Shown: piece after piece, positions 17,278 to 27,090 of the stretch
How the letters are laid out: each line of letters starts with the position of its first letter
Numbering within the stretch: the first letter of the stretch is position 1
DNA from: Sphingomonas limnosediminicola
Lineage (GTDB): Bacteria; Pseudomonadota; Alphaproteobacteria; Sphingomonadales; Sphingomonadaceae
NCBI RefSeq assembly: GCF_039537965.1
Contig: NZ_BAABBM010000001.1
Location: 744,001-808,000, forward strand
Reading direction: 5' to 3'
DNA: 64,000 bases
Program-made: the position numbers and the translations under genes
Notes under the pieces: generated by a model
The model's input: the letters and a program-made list of their open reading frames with translations, nothing else
Databases searched by the model: none
What the model was told of the DNA's origin: nothing

Positions 17278-17895
17278 ATGGCATTTGCACTGCAACTGAA
17301 ACAGCTGCTCAGCTTCCGCGAGAAGCTGATGCCGTCGGAATTCGCCAAGGGCGAGCCGCTCGAATCCGTCCTCGAACGCTATCTCCTCGTCGTAGAATCC
17401 ACCGCGGAATCCGACACGCTAACGTCGATCCTGCTGCTCGATGGCACCATCCTCCACCACGGCGCCGGGCCGAAGCTGCCGCAGGCCTATCGTGAGGCGA
17501 TCGACGGGTTGTCGATTGGCCCCGTCGCCGGCTCCTGCGGAACGGCCGCCTTCCACGGCCATCCGGTCTATGTATCCGACATCGCCAACGATCCGCTGTG
17601 GGCCGACTATCGGCATTTGGCGCTGGACCATGGCCTGCGGGCCTGCTGGTCGACACCCATCCGCAACGAGCAAGGCACGCTGCTCGGGACGTTCGCCGTC
17701 TATCACCAGAGCCCGCGAAGCCCGACGGAAGAAGAATTGCGCGCGATCCGCGACATTACCGAACACGTGTCGCGAGCGATCATGTGGTACCGGGGTGAGC
17801 GTTACGCGATCCACCCGTCGGAAGTTAAGGAGGCGGAAAAACCAAGGACGGCGCTGAGGCTCGTCACGAACACGGGCGCCGACGGAACCGAATAG
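17278..17895 (+). CDS. GAF domain protein
   Basis: 205 residues from ATG 17278, behind AAAGGCGGG. Upstream ORF extension to 16966 overlaps the kinase and is not coding. A GAF domain fills about 22-168; its central segment GPVAGSCGTAAFHGHPVYV (Cys87) and DPLWADYRHLALDHGLRACW are hallmarks of a GAF subclass found in sensory proteins. No output domain follows, so it probably works in trans with another protein. Its ligand is unknown, and the HWE kinase next to it is a possible partner. Confidence 0.8.
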   Translation: MAFALQLKQLLSFREKLMPSEFAKGEPLESVLERYLLVVESTAESDTLTSILLLDGTILHHGAGPKLPQAYREAIDGLSIGPVAGSCGTAAFHGHPVYVSDIANDPLWADYRHLALDHGLRACWSTPIRNEQGTLLGTFAVYHQSPRSPTEEELRAIRDITEHVSRAIMWYRGERYAIHPSEVKEAEKPRTALRLVTNTGADGTE

Positions 17896-17926
17896 GCACT
17901 GGAGTGCGGAAGGTTCTCAGTTCGGT

Positions 17927-18259
17927 CTAGCGCCACCAACCTGCGACGTTGGTCCACGCGGCTTCCTGCTTCATCTGCTCGATATGTTCCGGTGCAAGCG
18001 ACTCTTCGAAATGGACGCCGCACTTGTCATCCCGCCGCCAGACCACCTTTGCGAAGGCGTCGCGGGTGCCAATGACGACGAGAACCTCATGGCCTGGCAA
18101 CGGTAAGTCCCGCCCGTCGAGACCGGCACCTTCGCTCGACAAGTCGGAAATGATGATCGACCGCGACCGCGTCAGCGCCATGGCGGAGCCAGCCAAGGCA
18201 ACTTGCTCGCGGTTGTCGGAGCGGCGGCAGATGTCGGCAGTCTTCTTGCCAAAGGACAT
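17927..18259 (-). CDS. PilZ domain protein
   Basis: 110 residues, a single PilZ domain, the usual c-di-GMP receptor fold. The RxxxR motif (Arg13 and Arg17 in RRSDNREQ) and the DxSxxG-type motif (DLSSEGAG, about 39-46) are both present, so it should bind c-di-GMP. It is 95 bases downstream of the PAS-GGDEF-EAL-PilZ gene on the same strand and may be co-transcribed with it, which would put receptor and enzyme under one control. Confidence 0.85.
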   Translation of the reverse strand: MSFGKKTADICRRSDNREQVALAGSAMALTRSRSIIISDLSSEGAGLDGRDLPLPGHEVLVVIGTRDAFAKVVWRRDDKCGVHFEESLAPEHIEQMKQEAAWTNVAGWWR

Positions 18260-18354
18260 GACGGCAAACTCCTGTTTCGCGTCAGTCCGGATTGTCTCAT
18301 TCCGCGGCGGGTTGGGATACGGCGCAGAATCGACTGTACGAAGGCGGGACTCGA

Positions 18355-20433
18355 CTAGGCCTCGTTCCCTGACATGTAATTTGGCTTCATTGTCGCCGGC
18401 GATTTGGGGGCAGGCTTCGGCGGCTGAAGCAGCTTGAGATTGAACTTCTCGCTAAACTGCACGCCGAACTGCGTGCCTTTGGCCCATACGACTTTGCCGG
18501 GAATCAGGCCGCCGGCAGCGAAGTCGAGCTTGATTTCGGCGCCAACGGGCATCTCCTCGCGGCATTCGACCAGCGCGCCACCACTGGAGATGTTGCGAAG
18601 GCGCGCGCCTTTCACTTGTCCGGCATGATGAAGCAGCGCGGCGCGGATGATGCGCATGCGGGGTTCACGCGGCGTGAGGTGCGCGTCAGGCCGGATGATT
18701 GCGCCCTCGGATGCAAGCGCCAATGCGTCCTCGGCCGGCATCGGCTTGCCGAAGATGTATCCCTGGACGAGCGAGCAACCGAGGTTGCGGACCAGCGTCA
18801 ACTCGTCCTGCGTCTCAACGCCTTCGGCGGTGGTCTGCATCTTGAGGTCCGACGCAAGGCCGACCATCGCTCGGATCAACGAGGCATTCCGGCTTTCAGG
18901 ATCGGACGCACCCTGGACGAAGCTACGGTCGATCTTAATCTTGTCGAACGGGACGCGCTGCAAATAGCTCAGCGAGGAATAGCCGGTGCCGAAGTCGTCG
19001 AGCGCGAGCTTAAGCCCGATCGCCTTCAAGCTTCCGATCATCTCGTGAACATGTTCGTCGTTGTTGAGGAACACGCCTTCGGTGATCTCGAGCTCGAGGC
19101 GCTTGGCGGAAAGCCCGGTGTCGCTCAGGACGGCGCGGACGATCGACGGCAGCGCGTGAGCCTTGAACTGCACTGGCGATAGGTTGACCGCGACGTTGAC
19201 CGACGACGGCCATTTCACCGCTTCCTCACAGGCTGTCCGGAGGACCCATTCGCCGATCTCGTTAATGAGGCCGATTTCCTCGGCGAGCGGAATGAATTGC
19301 ACAGGGCTGATGGGGCCGTGTTCCGGGTGGTCCCAGCGGACCAGCGCCTCGAAGCCCGTCACCGCCTCGCTCGACGCATCCACGCTCGGCTGGAAGACGA
19401 CACGCAGTTGTTCTTTCTCAAGCGCGACGCGGAGATCGGATTCCAGCCGCTGCCGCTCACGCGCCGCCTCGTGCATCTCGGGCTCGAAGAAACGGAAGCA
19501 GCCCTTGCCGGCGGCCTTTGCCGCGTAAAGCGCAAGGTCGGCATCGCGCATCAGGTCGTCGGACGTCCGGTCGTCGTAATCGGAGGTAACGATGCCGACC
19601 GAAGCGCCGATCGACACGACCGTGCCGTTGATCGTGTAGGGGCGCGTGAGGCTGTCGATGATGCCTTGAGCGAGCTTCGAAAGCTCGGGCTTCGAGGAGG
19701 TCGCGGGAAGGACCACTTCGAACTCGTCGCCGCCGAGACGTCCGACTTGCCCCATGTCGCCGACTTCATCGCGAAGGCGTAGCGAGACTAGGCGCAGCAA
19801 GGTGTCACCTGCGGGGTGGCCGAGCGTATCGTTGACAGCCTTGAACCGGTCGAGGTCGAGGAGGAAGACGGAGCAGCGATGCTTGCGCCGAACCGCGCTG
19901 ACCAAAGCATCATCGAGCGCGCGGCGAAGCACTTCGCGATTGGGAAGGCCTGTCAGCGAATCCTGACGTGCCAGCCGGTCGAGTTCGACCTCGGACTGGC
20001 GCATCTTGGTCAGGTCGGAGGCGAAGCCGCGGAAGCCGAAGAAGCGGCCAAAGTCGTCATGGACCGGCCGGCCCGTGATGGACCACCAGATTTCATTCTT
20101 GGTCTTGGCGCGAACGATGAGGTCCTGAAAAGCAACGTGCGAGGACAGGTAAAAGCCGAGAGTCCGCTCCGACGTGGCACTTCCATCGTTCGACTCGGAG
20201 GAAACGAGATCGGCGAAAGAGCGATCGATGAGGTCGGCCGTCTCCCGGCCCAGTCCCCGAGCGACGCTATCACTGATGTAAGAAAGGGTGCCGTCGCGCG
20301 TCGTTTCCCAGAACCAGCCCTTTTCGCTGCTCTCGAACTCCTGGATCAGCGCTTCGGCGCGGCCGGATTCCGGACGAGGCTCTTCCTGGGCGGCACCGCC
20401 CCCCGACCTCAAGATTCGTCCAATGCTACCCAC
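18355..20433 (-). CDS. PAS-GGDEF-EAL protein with C-terminal PilZ domain
   Basis: 692 residues from GTG 20433, with GAGGAG 7 bases upstream. The longer frame to 20613 overlaps the divergent MFS gene. Seen: a PAS-like domain (about 30-145), GGDEF (about 155-318; GGDEF itself at 234-238), EAL (about 330-580; E362-A363-L364, DDFGTG at 479-484) and PilZ (about 588-665; RxxxR from 589, NISSGG at 614-619). Both catalytic motifs are intact; the RxxD feedback site before GGDEF is absent. It can make and break c-di-GMP, and the fused PilZ could report the level to the enzyme. Confidence 0.9.
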   Translation of the reverse strand: MGSIGRILRSGGGAAQEEPRPESGRAEALIQEFESSEKGWFWETTRDGTLSYISDSVARGLGRETADLIDRSFADLVSSESNDGSATSERTLGFYLSSHVAFQDLIVRAKTKNEIWWSITGRPVHDDFGRFFGFRGFASDLTKMRQSEVELDRLARQDSLTGLPNREVLRRALDDALVSAVRRKHRCSVFLLDLDRFKAVNDTLGHPAGDTLLRLVSLRLRDEVGDMGQVGRLGGDEFEVVLPATSSKPELSKLAQGIIDSLTRPYTINGTVVSIGASVGIVTSDYDDRTSDDLMRDADLALYAAKAAGKGCFRFFEPEMHEAARERQRLESDLRVALEKEQLRVVFQPSVDASSEAVTGFEALVRWDHPEHGPISPVQFIPLAEEIGLINEIGEWVLRTACEEAVKWPSSVNVAVNLSPVQFKAHALPSIVRAVLSDTGLSAKRLELEITEGVFLNNDEHVHEMIGSLKAIGLKLALDDFGTGYSSLSYLQRVPFDKIKIDRSFVQGASDPESRNASLIRAMVGLASDLKMQTTAEGVETQDELTLVRNLGCSLVQGYIFGKPMPAEDALALASEGAIIRPDAHLTPREPRMRIIRAALLHHAGQVKGARLRNISSGGALVECREEMPVGAEIKLDFAAGGLIPGKVVWAKGTQFGVQFSEKFNLKLLQPPKPAPKSPATMKPNYMSGNEA

Positions 20434-20543
20434 GCCAGGCTCCTCACCAAGCGCGATAAGCGAATGTGGTTTAAATTCGGTTAGGCTTGCTGTCGGTGAC
20501 CGCCACGCCTTTGACCACGGGAAAGTCGTGCTAATTGACTGCG

Positions 20544-21851
20544 ATGCAATCGCAGCTCTCACTGACGGGGGACCATCATCCGATCCCGCGAAGTTCGCTT
20601 GCGGTCGCGGCATTTTCGACGGTCGTCGAGTGGTATGATTTTACGCTCTACCTCTACTTCGCGACGGTTCTTTCCAGAGTATTCTACGGCGGCGGCGCAC
20701 AATCGCTCCTGATCACGCTTGGCGGATTTGCCATCGCTTATCTGATGCGGCCGTTGGGTGCGGTCTTCTTCGGGCATATCGGCGACCGGCTTGGGCGGCG
20801 GCACATGCTGCTCATCTCCGTCGCGCTGATGACGGCGGCGATGCTGGCCACGGCACTACTCCCTACACGCGCCCAGATTGGGCCGGCGGCAGGATGGCTG
20901 CTTCTTCTTCTCCGCTGCGTGATGGGGTTTTCGGTCGGCGGCGAATATACCGGCGTGGTCGCGTACCTGCTGGAGGGCGCACATCCCGAGTGTCGCGGCC
21001 TGATCGCCTCGCTGGCTTCGGCGGCAAGCGAGGTTGGCGGACTTCTAGCCGTCGGCGTTTCCGCACTGACAGTCAGCCTGATGGATGAGCCCGATCTTGC
21101 AAGTTGGGGCTGGCGCATTCCGTTCCTGTTCGGCGCAGCATTGGCCGGATCAGTATGGATCGCACGATCGACGATGCACGAATCGCCCGAGTTCAAGCGG
21201 CAGCAGTCCGAAGGGACTGTACCCAATGAACCGCTGGGGCACGCCTTGCGCCATCATCGGGGCGGAATCGCGCGCGCCTTCTCGATCTCGGCGCTCGGAT
21301 CGATCACTTATTATGTGGGGATCACTTACGTCCCAGCGTTCCTGACGTCGGCCGGCGCGCTCACCGAGGGTGTGGCGCTTTGGCTTTCGACCGCCGCGGC
21401 CGTGGTCGTCATCCTCGTCACACCCTTCGTCGGGATCTTGTCGGACAGGGTCGGGCGCCGCCCTGTCCTCCTCGCGCTATGCGCCGGCAGCGCGATCCTG
21501 CCGATCACGCTCTTTCATCTGATGGTCAGTGGATCGCATGCTCAGGCACTGCTTGGCGCGTGTACTCTTGCGGCCGTCGCGGGTGCGGTCAGCGCGGTCG
21601 GAGCCGTCGCGACAGCCGAGCAATTCCCCGGTGAGGGACGGGTCACCGGGCTCGCGTTAGGCGCGACGATGGCCACTGCGATCTTCGGCGGTTTGACGCC
21701 CTATGTCGCGCAACTGCTGATCGAACGGACCCACTGGAACCTGGCACCTGGCGCGATGATCGCTGTGGTTGCGGTCTGCGTGCTGCCAGTCTTTTTGGCG
21801 ATGCGGGAAACCGCGCCTAACGCGCGCCGAAGCCGTTTAGCATCGTCTTGA
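20544..21851 (+). CDS. MFS transporter, metabolite:H+ symporter (MHS) type
   Basis: 435 residues from ATG 20544. Twelve membrane helices are suggested, with the MHS hallmarks: the WYDF sequence in helix 1 (VVEWYDFTLYLYF), the loop 2-3 motif GDRLGRR (with HIGDRLGRRHML), and the matching DRVGRRP in the second half. The family carries proline, betaine, citrate or shikimate with protons, so the substrate cannot be named. The 3' end overlaps the pseudogene on the other strand by 35 bases. Confidence 0.88.
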   Translation: MQSQLSLTGDHHPIPRSSLAVAAFSTVVEWYDFTLYLYFATVLSRVFYGGGAQSLLITLGGFAIAYLMRPLGAVFFGHIGDRLGRRHMLLISVALMTAAMLATALLPTRAQIGPAAGWLLLLLRCVMGFSVGGEYTGVVAYLLEGAHPECRGLIASLASAASEVGGLLAVGVSALTVSLMDEPDLASWGWRIPFLFGAALAGSVWIARSTMHESPEFKRQQSEGTVPNEPLGHALRHHRGGIARAFSISALGSITYYVGITYVPAFLTSAGALTEGVALWLSTAAAVVVILVTPFVGILSDRVGRRPVLLALCAGSAILPITLFHLMVSGSHAQALLGACTLAAVAGAVSAVGAVATAEQFPGEGRVTGLALGATMATAIFGGLTPYVAQLLIERTHWNLAPGAMIAVVAVCVLPVFLAMRETAPNARRSRLASS

Positions 21852-22398
21852 TCGTCCGGAAGACGATCAGGATATCGAGCCAGGACGAGAAATATTTGAT
21901 GTAGTAGAAGTCCCACTGGAGCTTCTCGTAGACGTCGTCGACCTCAGTGACGTGGCCTGATTGACCTGCGCCCGGCCCGAGATTCCCGGCTTCACGACAT
22001 GCCGGTAGTGATAGACGATGCGGCCGGCCAGCGCCCCATCGACGAGGACTCGTCGGGAAGGTCGTCCGAGAAATCGGCGACAATCGGGGTGCATGCTCGC
22101 GCATCGTGAAGGCGCGCCCGCAACAGGGGCAGCCAGTCGATCTGCTTGATGGCGAACAGCCGGTCCAGATCGCCGAACGACACGACGGCATAGCGGCGGC
22201 GAATGCGCCGCTCGGCATAGACGTAGAGCAGGTAGAGCCAGAAAACCTCGCGCGTGAGGTCGTTGCCTTGCTTAAGCTCTGCGACGCGGACCGCGTCGAT
22301 ATCCAGCCCGATGACGTGGAATTTGCGGGCAGCCCAATGGCTAGCGGCAGACCGACATAGCCCAGGCCGATGACGACAATGCACGGGCCTGCGCTCAT
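21817..22398 (-). pseudogene. scrambled exopolysaccharide pseudogene (NDP-sugar dehydrogenase start fused to sugar transferase remains)
   Basis: Several recognisable protein pieces lie in three different minus-strand frames. About 22398-22245: start of a nucleotide-sugar dehydrogenase (MSAGPCIVVIGLGYVGLPLA, then KFHVIGLDIDAVRVAELK in the next frame after a one-base loss near 22330). About 22244-22050: N-terminal part of a polyprenyl glycosylphosphotransferase (YAVVSFGDLDRLFAI ... VADFSDDLPDE). After another shift, VDGALAGRIVYH joins directly to YRHVVKPGISGRAQVNQ near 22008, so the catalytic middle is deleted. After a third shift the C-terminus reads TEVDDVYEKLQWDFYYIKYF and ends at 21817. The 5' end overlaps the ugd stop by ATGA. 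Not functional. Confidence 0.8.
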
Positions 22399-23705
22399 TC
22401 AGCGCGGCCGCGCCCCACGCCATGATAGGCCAGGCCCGCTTCGGCTGCTTCGTCGCGGCTGTAGACGTTGCGCAAGTCGACCAACACCTTGCCGGCCATT
22501 GGCGCTGCGAGCTTTTCGAGGTTGAGCGCACGGAACTCGTCCCACTCGGTGACGATGACTACGGCATCCGCGCCTTCAGCAGCCGAATATGCGTCCTTGG
22601 TGAACTCGATACCCGTGAAGATCTTCTCGGCCTGCCCGCGCGCGACGGGGTCGAAGGCTCGCACCTGCGCCCCACGCTCGACAAGCGCGTTGACGAGCGG
22701 GATCGACGGGGCGTCGCGCATGTCATCGGTGTTCGGCTTGAACGCGAGGCCGAGCACGCCGATGCGCTTGCCGCTGAGGCTTCCGCCAACGGCGCGTTGG
22801 ACTCGCTCGACCATCGCCGCCTTGCGGTCGTCATTCACCTGCACGGTGGTTCGCACGATGCGCTGGTCGATGCCGGCTTCGTCGGCGGTCTGGAGCAGCG
22901 CGAGCGTGTCCTTCGGGAAGCAGCTTCCGCCATAGCCAGGGCCGGCATGCAGGAACTTCGGCCCGATGCGGTTGTCGAGACCGATGCCGCGCGCGACGTC
23001 CTGGACGTCGGCGTCCACCGCCTCGCACAAGTCTGCGACCTCGTTGATGAAGCTGATCTTGACCGCCAGGAAGGCGTTCGCCGCATATTTGGTGAGTTCG
23101 GCCGTGCGGCGGCCGGTGAACAGAATCGGCGCGCGGTTGAGGAACAGCGGCCGGTAGATTTCCCTGAGAACTTCCTGTGCCCGATCGTCCTCGGCACCAA
23201 CGACGATGCGATCAGGATGCTTGAAGTCGGCGATCGCCGCCCCTTCGCGAAGGAATTCCGGATTAGACGCGACGGAGACGTCGGTGACGCCCTCCTCACG
23301 CAAAATCGCTTCAATCTTGTCGCCCGTGCCGACAGGCACCGTTGACTTGGTCACGACCACCGTCCCCGGCTTGATGACCTTCGCAAGCTCGCGCACCGCC
23401 TGGAAGACGAATGTCAGGTCGGCATGGCCGTCACCGCGCCGAGCCGGCGTGCCGACGGCAATGAACACGGCCTCCGCGCCTTTTACACCTTCTGTCAGAT
23501 CCTTTGTGAAGGTCAGGCGGCCACGCTCGGCATTGGCTTTGACCAGCGCTTCAAGGCCCGGCTCCCAGATCGGCATCTTGCCTTGGTTGAGCCCGTCGAT
23601 CTTACCCGCATCCTTGTCGATGCAGCAAACTTCGTGGCCGAAATCGGCGAAGCAGGCGCCGGAGACGAGCCCCACGTAGCCAGTGCCGATCATCGCGATG
23701 CGCAT
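22395..23705 (-). CDS. ugd: UDP-glucose 6-dehydrogenase
   Basis: Oxidises UDP-glucose to UDP-glucuronate with two NAD+, feeding capsule and exopolysaccharide synthesis. 436 residues, the usual length. Seen: Rossmann start MRIAMIGTGYVGLVSGACFA, Lys206 in the ELTKYAANAFLA helix, and the catalytic Cys262 in GGSCFPKD. Both nucleotide-binding halves and the central dimer helix are present. It is upstream of, and overlaps by 4 bases, the broken exopolysaccharide gene, so this is the surviving part of a former polysaccharide locus. It is divergent from rimO. Confidence 0.95.
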   Translation of the reverse strand: MRIAMIGTGYVGLVSGACFADFGHEVCCIDKDAGKIDGLNQGKMPIWEPGLEALVKANAERGRLTFTKDLTEGVKGAEAVFIAVGTPARRGDGHADLTFVFQAVRELAKVIKPGTVVVTKSTVPVGTGDKIEAILREEGVTDVSVASNPEFLREGAAIADFKHPDRIVVGAEDDRAQEVLREIYRPLFLNRAPILFTGRRTAELTKYAANAFLAVKISFINEVADLCEAVDADVQDVARGIGLDNRIGPKFLHAGPGYGGSCFPKDTLALLQTADEAGIDQRIVRTTVQVNDDRKAAMVERVQRAVGGSLSGKRIGVLGLAFKPNTDDMRDAPSIPLVNALVERGAQVRAFDPVARGQAEKIFTGIEFTKDAYSAAEGADAVVIVTEWDEFRALNLEKLAAPMAGKVLVDLRNVYSRDEAAEAGLAYHGVGRGRAE

Positions 23706-23819
23706 TCACTCTTCCCCTGTTGGTGGATGCGGCGCCTTTAGCCGCCGCATCGCACAATGAACAAGCATCTCCGGGGGTCGATTTTCTCGCAAGCTTCCTA
23801 TATTGGCGCGCACCTTCCG

Positions 23820-25154
23820 ATGAACGTCACAACTCTCCCCAAGCCCCCGCGCGTCGGGCTGGTCTCACTCGGCTGTCCCAAGAACCTCGTGGACAGCGAG
23901 CGGATCATGACCAAACTTCGCGCCGAAGGTTACGACATGTCCCCCGATTATGCGGGCGCGGACGTGGTGTTGGTCAACACCTGCGGCTTCCTCGATTCCG
24001 CCAAGGAAGAGAGCCTGGAGGCGATTGGTGAAGCCATCGCCGAGAACGGCCGCGTGGTCGTTACCGGCTGCATGGGCAAGGAAGCCGAAGTCATCCGTGA
24101 GCGCTTCCCCAACGTGCTCGCGATCACCGGCGCGCATCAATATGAGGAAGTCGTCGCGGCCGTGCACGAGGCGGCGCCGCCCATCCCCTCGCCCTTCATC
24201 GACCTGGTGCCCGAAGCCGGCCTCAAACTTACGCCGAGGCACTATAGCTATTTGAAGATCTCGGAGGGCTGCAATCACCGCTGCGCCTTCTGCATCATCC
24301 CGCACCTGCGCGGCGACCTGGTCAGCCGCCGTCCCGACGCGATCCTGCGCGAGGCCGAGAAGCTGATCGCTGCCGGAACGCGGGAATTGCTCGTCATTAG
24401 CCAGGACACATCGGCTTACGGCGTCGACATCCGCCACAAGGCGTGGCCGTGGAAAGGCGAAGAAGTCCGCGCCCACATGACCGACTTGTCGCGCGAGCTC
24501 GGCAAGCTCGGCGCCTGGGTGCGGCTCCACTACGTTTACCCTTATCCGCACGTCGACAACATCATGCCGCTGATGGCGGAGGGCCTCGTCCTCCCCTACC
24601 TCGACATTCCGTTCCAGCATGCGAGCCCCAGCGTGCTTCGCGCGATGCGCCGCCCGGCCAACGACGCGAAGGTGCTGCAGCGCATCCGCAGCTGGCGCGA
24701 GCAGGTCCCCGACCTCGCCATCCGCTCGTCCTTCGTCGTCGGCTTCCCCGGCGAGACGGATGAGGATGTCGCCTATCTCCTCGCCTGGCTTGAGGAAGCG
24801 CAGCTCGACCGCGTCGGCGCGTTCAAGTTCGAGCCGGTCGAAGGTGCGCCCGCGACTTCGATGGACGATCAGGTGCCTGAGGACATCAAGCAAGAGCGCT
24901 TCGAGAAGGTGATGGCCCTCTCGGCGCGCATTTCCGCCGAGAAGCTTCAGCGCAAGGTCGGCAGCATGATCGACGTCCTCATCGACGCCGTCGACGAGGA
25001 AACGGGCGGCGCAACCGGCAGGTCGAAGGCGGACGCGCCGGAAATCGACGGCGAAGTCCACCTGCGCGATGCCGGCGAGTTAAAGCCCGGCGACATCGTC
25101 AGCGTGCAGGTCGAGGATGCGGACGAGCATGACCTGTTCGGCGTGCCCGCCTGA
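23820..25154 (+). CDS. rimO: ribosomal protein S12 methylthiotransferase
   Basis: A radical SAM enzyme with two iron-sulfur clusters that adds a methylthio group to an Asp of ribosomal protein S12. 444 residues from ATG 23820; the longer frame to 23757 is not supported. Seen: N-terminal MTTase Cys19, Cys55 and Cys84 (SLGCPKN, NTCGF, TGCMG), radical SAM Cys151, Cys155 and Cys158 (GCNHRCAFC), and a C-terminal TRAM domain (about 375-440). The [14 protein letters not shown] context favours RimO over MiaB. Confidence 0.95.
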   Translation: MNVTTLPKPPRVGLVSLGCPKNLVDSERIMTKLRAEGYDMSPDYAGADVVLVNTCGFLDSAKEESLEAIGEAIAENGRVVVTGCMGKEAEVIRERFPNVLAITGAHQYEEVVAAVHEAAPPIPSPFIDLVPEAGLKLTPRHYSYLKISEGCNHRCAFCIIPHLRGDLVSRRPDAILREAEKLIAAGTRELLVISQDTSAYGVDIRHKAWPWKGEEVRAHMTDLSRELGKLGAWVRLHYVYPYPHVDNIMPLMAEGLVLPYLDIPFQHASPSVLRAMRRPANDAKVLQRIRSWREQVPDLAIRSSFVVGFPGETDEDVAYLLAWLEEAQLDRVGAFKFEPVEGAPATSMDDQVPEDIKQERFEKVMALSARISAEKLQRKVGSMIDVLIDAVDEETGGATGRSKADAPEIDGEVHLRDAGELKPGDIVSVQVEDADEHDLFGVPA

Positions 25155-25193
25155 CGGCTTTCGATTGCGGCGCGGCTTGGCTAGAGCCGCAGG

Positions 25194-26591
25194 GTGACTG
25201 ATTTCGCTTCGCTGATTGCGGCCGACCGCGGGCAGAAAGCCCGGCTGATCCACCTCGTAGACAAAAGCGGCTTTGATGCCTGGGCAAAGGCGCGCTCGGC
25301 CGAGGATCGTGCCTTGCTTGAAGCCCATCGCTTCGACGGCAAGAAGGCCGGCGGCTTTGCGATCCTTCCACGCGGCGGCGACTTCGCGGTCTTAGGCGTT
25401 GTGAAGGATGCCGCTTCGCTGTCCCCCTGGTGCCTCGCGAAGCTCGCTGAAAGCCTACCCGAGGGAACCTACAAGCTTGTTGAAGGTGATCCCGGCGTTG
25501 CCATGCTAGGTTGGCTGCTCGCTCAGCACCGCTTCGACGACTACCGCTCCAACGATGAGGAGAGGACCCCCGGTTCGCGCGTTCTCCTGACTTCAGAGCC
25601 GGCCAGGATCGATCAGTTCGTGCGCCTCGCCGAAGCTACGGCGATGGTCCGCGACCTGGTCAACACGCCCGCCGGCAATCTGGGACCGGCGGAGATTGAG
25701 GATGCCGCGCGTGAAGTCGCGAAGCTCAGTGCGGTGCAACTCCGCGTGACGTCGGGGAAAGACCTTGTCGAAGGCTATCCGCTGATCGCCGCCGTTGGTG
25801 CCGCCGCCACGCCCGAGCGTGCACCGCGCCTGATCGAGCTGGAATGGGGAAAGCCCGACGACCCGCGCGTCGCCATCATCGGAAAGGGCGTTTGCTTCGA
25901 TAGCGGCGGCCTCGACCTCAAGCCCGCGAGCGGCATGCGGCTGATGAAGAAGGACATGGGCGGCGCGGCGCACGCGCTCGCTCTCGCGCGGCTGATCATC
26001 ACCGAACGCTTGCCGGTTCGCCTGCATCTTCTGATCCCGGCGGTCGAGAATGCCGTCTCCGGGGCGGCCTTCCGTCCCGGCGACATCATCAAGTCGCGCA
26101 AAGGGACCTTCGTCGAAATCGACAACACGGATGCGGAAGGTCGTCTCATCCTCGCCGATGCGCTCACGAAGGCGGTCGAGGACAAGGCCGAACTGATCGT
26201 CGATTTCGCCACCCTGACCGGTGCTGCGCGCGTGGCGCTGGGCCCGGAACTGCCTGCTTTCTTTGCCAGCGCAGACGACCTCGCTGCCGAAATCGAGCAA
26301 GCCAGCCGCAGCGTCGAGGACCCGATCTGGCGCATGCCGCTGTGGGATCCGTACGACGAATATCTAAAAAGCGATGTCGCGGATTTCGCTAATTCGTCGA
26401 ACACGCCGATGGCCGGCTCCATCACCGCCGCGCTTTTCCTCAAGAAGTTCGTGCCCGCGGAAACCAAATGGGCGCATTTCGACACTTATGCCTGGCGGGA
26501 CAGCGCAAAAGCAGGCCGTCCGAAAGGCGGAGAAGCGCTGGGCTTACGCGCAGTATTTGCCGCGCTTTCCCGCCGTTATCCGGCCGCCTGA
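25194..26591 (+). CDS. leucyl aminopeptidase family protein (M17)
   Basis: A cytoplasmic two-metal aminopeptidase that removes N-terminal residues during peptide turnover. 465 residues from GTG 25194, 39 bases after rimO. The C-terminal catalytic domain has the hallmark NTDAEGRL at 311-318 and metal or substrate residues in GKGVCFDSGGLDLKP (Lys231, Asp236) and KKDMGG (Asp254). The N-terminal domain is less conserved. It resembles the LAP-like branch common in alphaproteobacteria rather than E. coli PepA, so the gene symbol is left out. Confidence 0.9.
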   Translation: MTDFASLIAADRGQKARLIHLVDKSGFDAWAKARSAEDRALLEAHRFDGKKAGGFAILPRGGDFAVLGVVKDAASLSPWCLAKLAESLPEGTYKLVEGDPGVAMLGWLLAQHRFDDYRSNDEERTPGSRVLLTSEPARIDQFVRLAEATAMVRDLVNTPAGNLGPAEIEDAAREVAKLSAVQLRVTSGKDLVEGYPLIAAVGAAATPERAPRLIELEWGKPDDPRVAIIGKGVCFDSGGLDLKPASGMRLMKKDMGGAAHALALARLIITERLPVRLHLLIPAVENAVSGAAFRPGDIIKSRKGTFVEIDNTDAEGRLILADALTKAVEDKAELIVDFATLTGAARVALGPELPAFFASADDLAAEIEQASRSVEDPIWRMPLWDPYDEYLKSDVADFANSSNTPMAGSITAALFLKKFVPAETKWAHFDTYAWRDSAKAGRPKGGEALGLRAVFAALSRRYPAA

Positions 26592-26709
26592 CCCCCGCAC
26601 CTAATCTCGTTTTCGCCGCGAAACCTTTATTATCTGAGATGTAAGCTGCAACATTTCGCGCCCTTACCGGTTTACTGGCCATTACGCGGCACCACGGAGA
26701 CAATCTGTT

Positions 26710-27090
26710 ATGAGCGAGGTTTCGCTTACCGGCTGGATGAAGGCCTTGATCGCCTATGTCCGATCGGGCGAGCCCGACCTCACCAATCGTCAAATGGCGC
26801 TGCTGATGCTCGTCTACCTGACGCCCGGCCCACACACCGTGCGCGGCCTCGCCCGCGTCCTCGGCGTATCGAAACCCGTCGTGACACGCGCCTTGAATAC
26901 GCTCGGCGCGCTCGGCTATCTGCGGCGCGAACGAGACCAGGACGACCGGCGCAACGTGTTCGTCGTCCGAACGAACAACGGGGCTGAATTTCTTGAAGGG
27001 TTCAAGCGCAACCTCCGCGAGGGCGACAACGGCTCCGCGGCACACAGGCCAGTCATCGGGCAGGCACCCGCCTACGCGCACCAGCGCTGA
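26710..27090 (+). CDS. MarR family transcriptional regulator
   Basis: 126 residues with a winged HTH: LTNRQMALLMLVYL, then the recognition region VRGLARVLGVSKPVVTRALNTLGALGYLRRERDQDDRRN (wing with Arg/Asp). MarR proteins are dimeric repressors or activators released by small phenolic ligands or oxidants. It starts 118 bases after the leucyl aminopeptidase, and its 3' end overlaps the next open frame by about 100 bases. The C-terminal tail past residue 105 lacks the usual dimerisation helix, so it is a short member. Confidence 0.8.
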   Translation: MSEVSLTGWMKALIAYVRSGEPDLTNRQMALLMLVYLTPGPHTVRGLARVLGVSKPVVTRALNTLGALGYLRRERDQDDRRNVFVVRTNNGAEFLEGFKRNLREGDNGSAAHRPVIGQAPAYAHQR

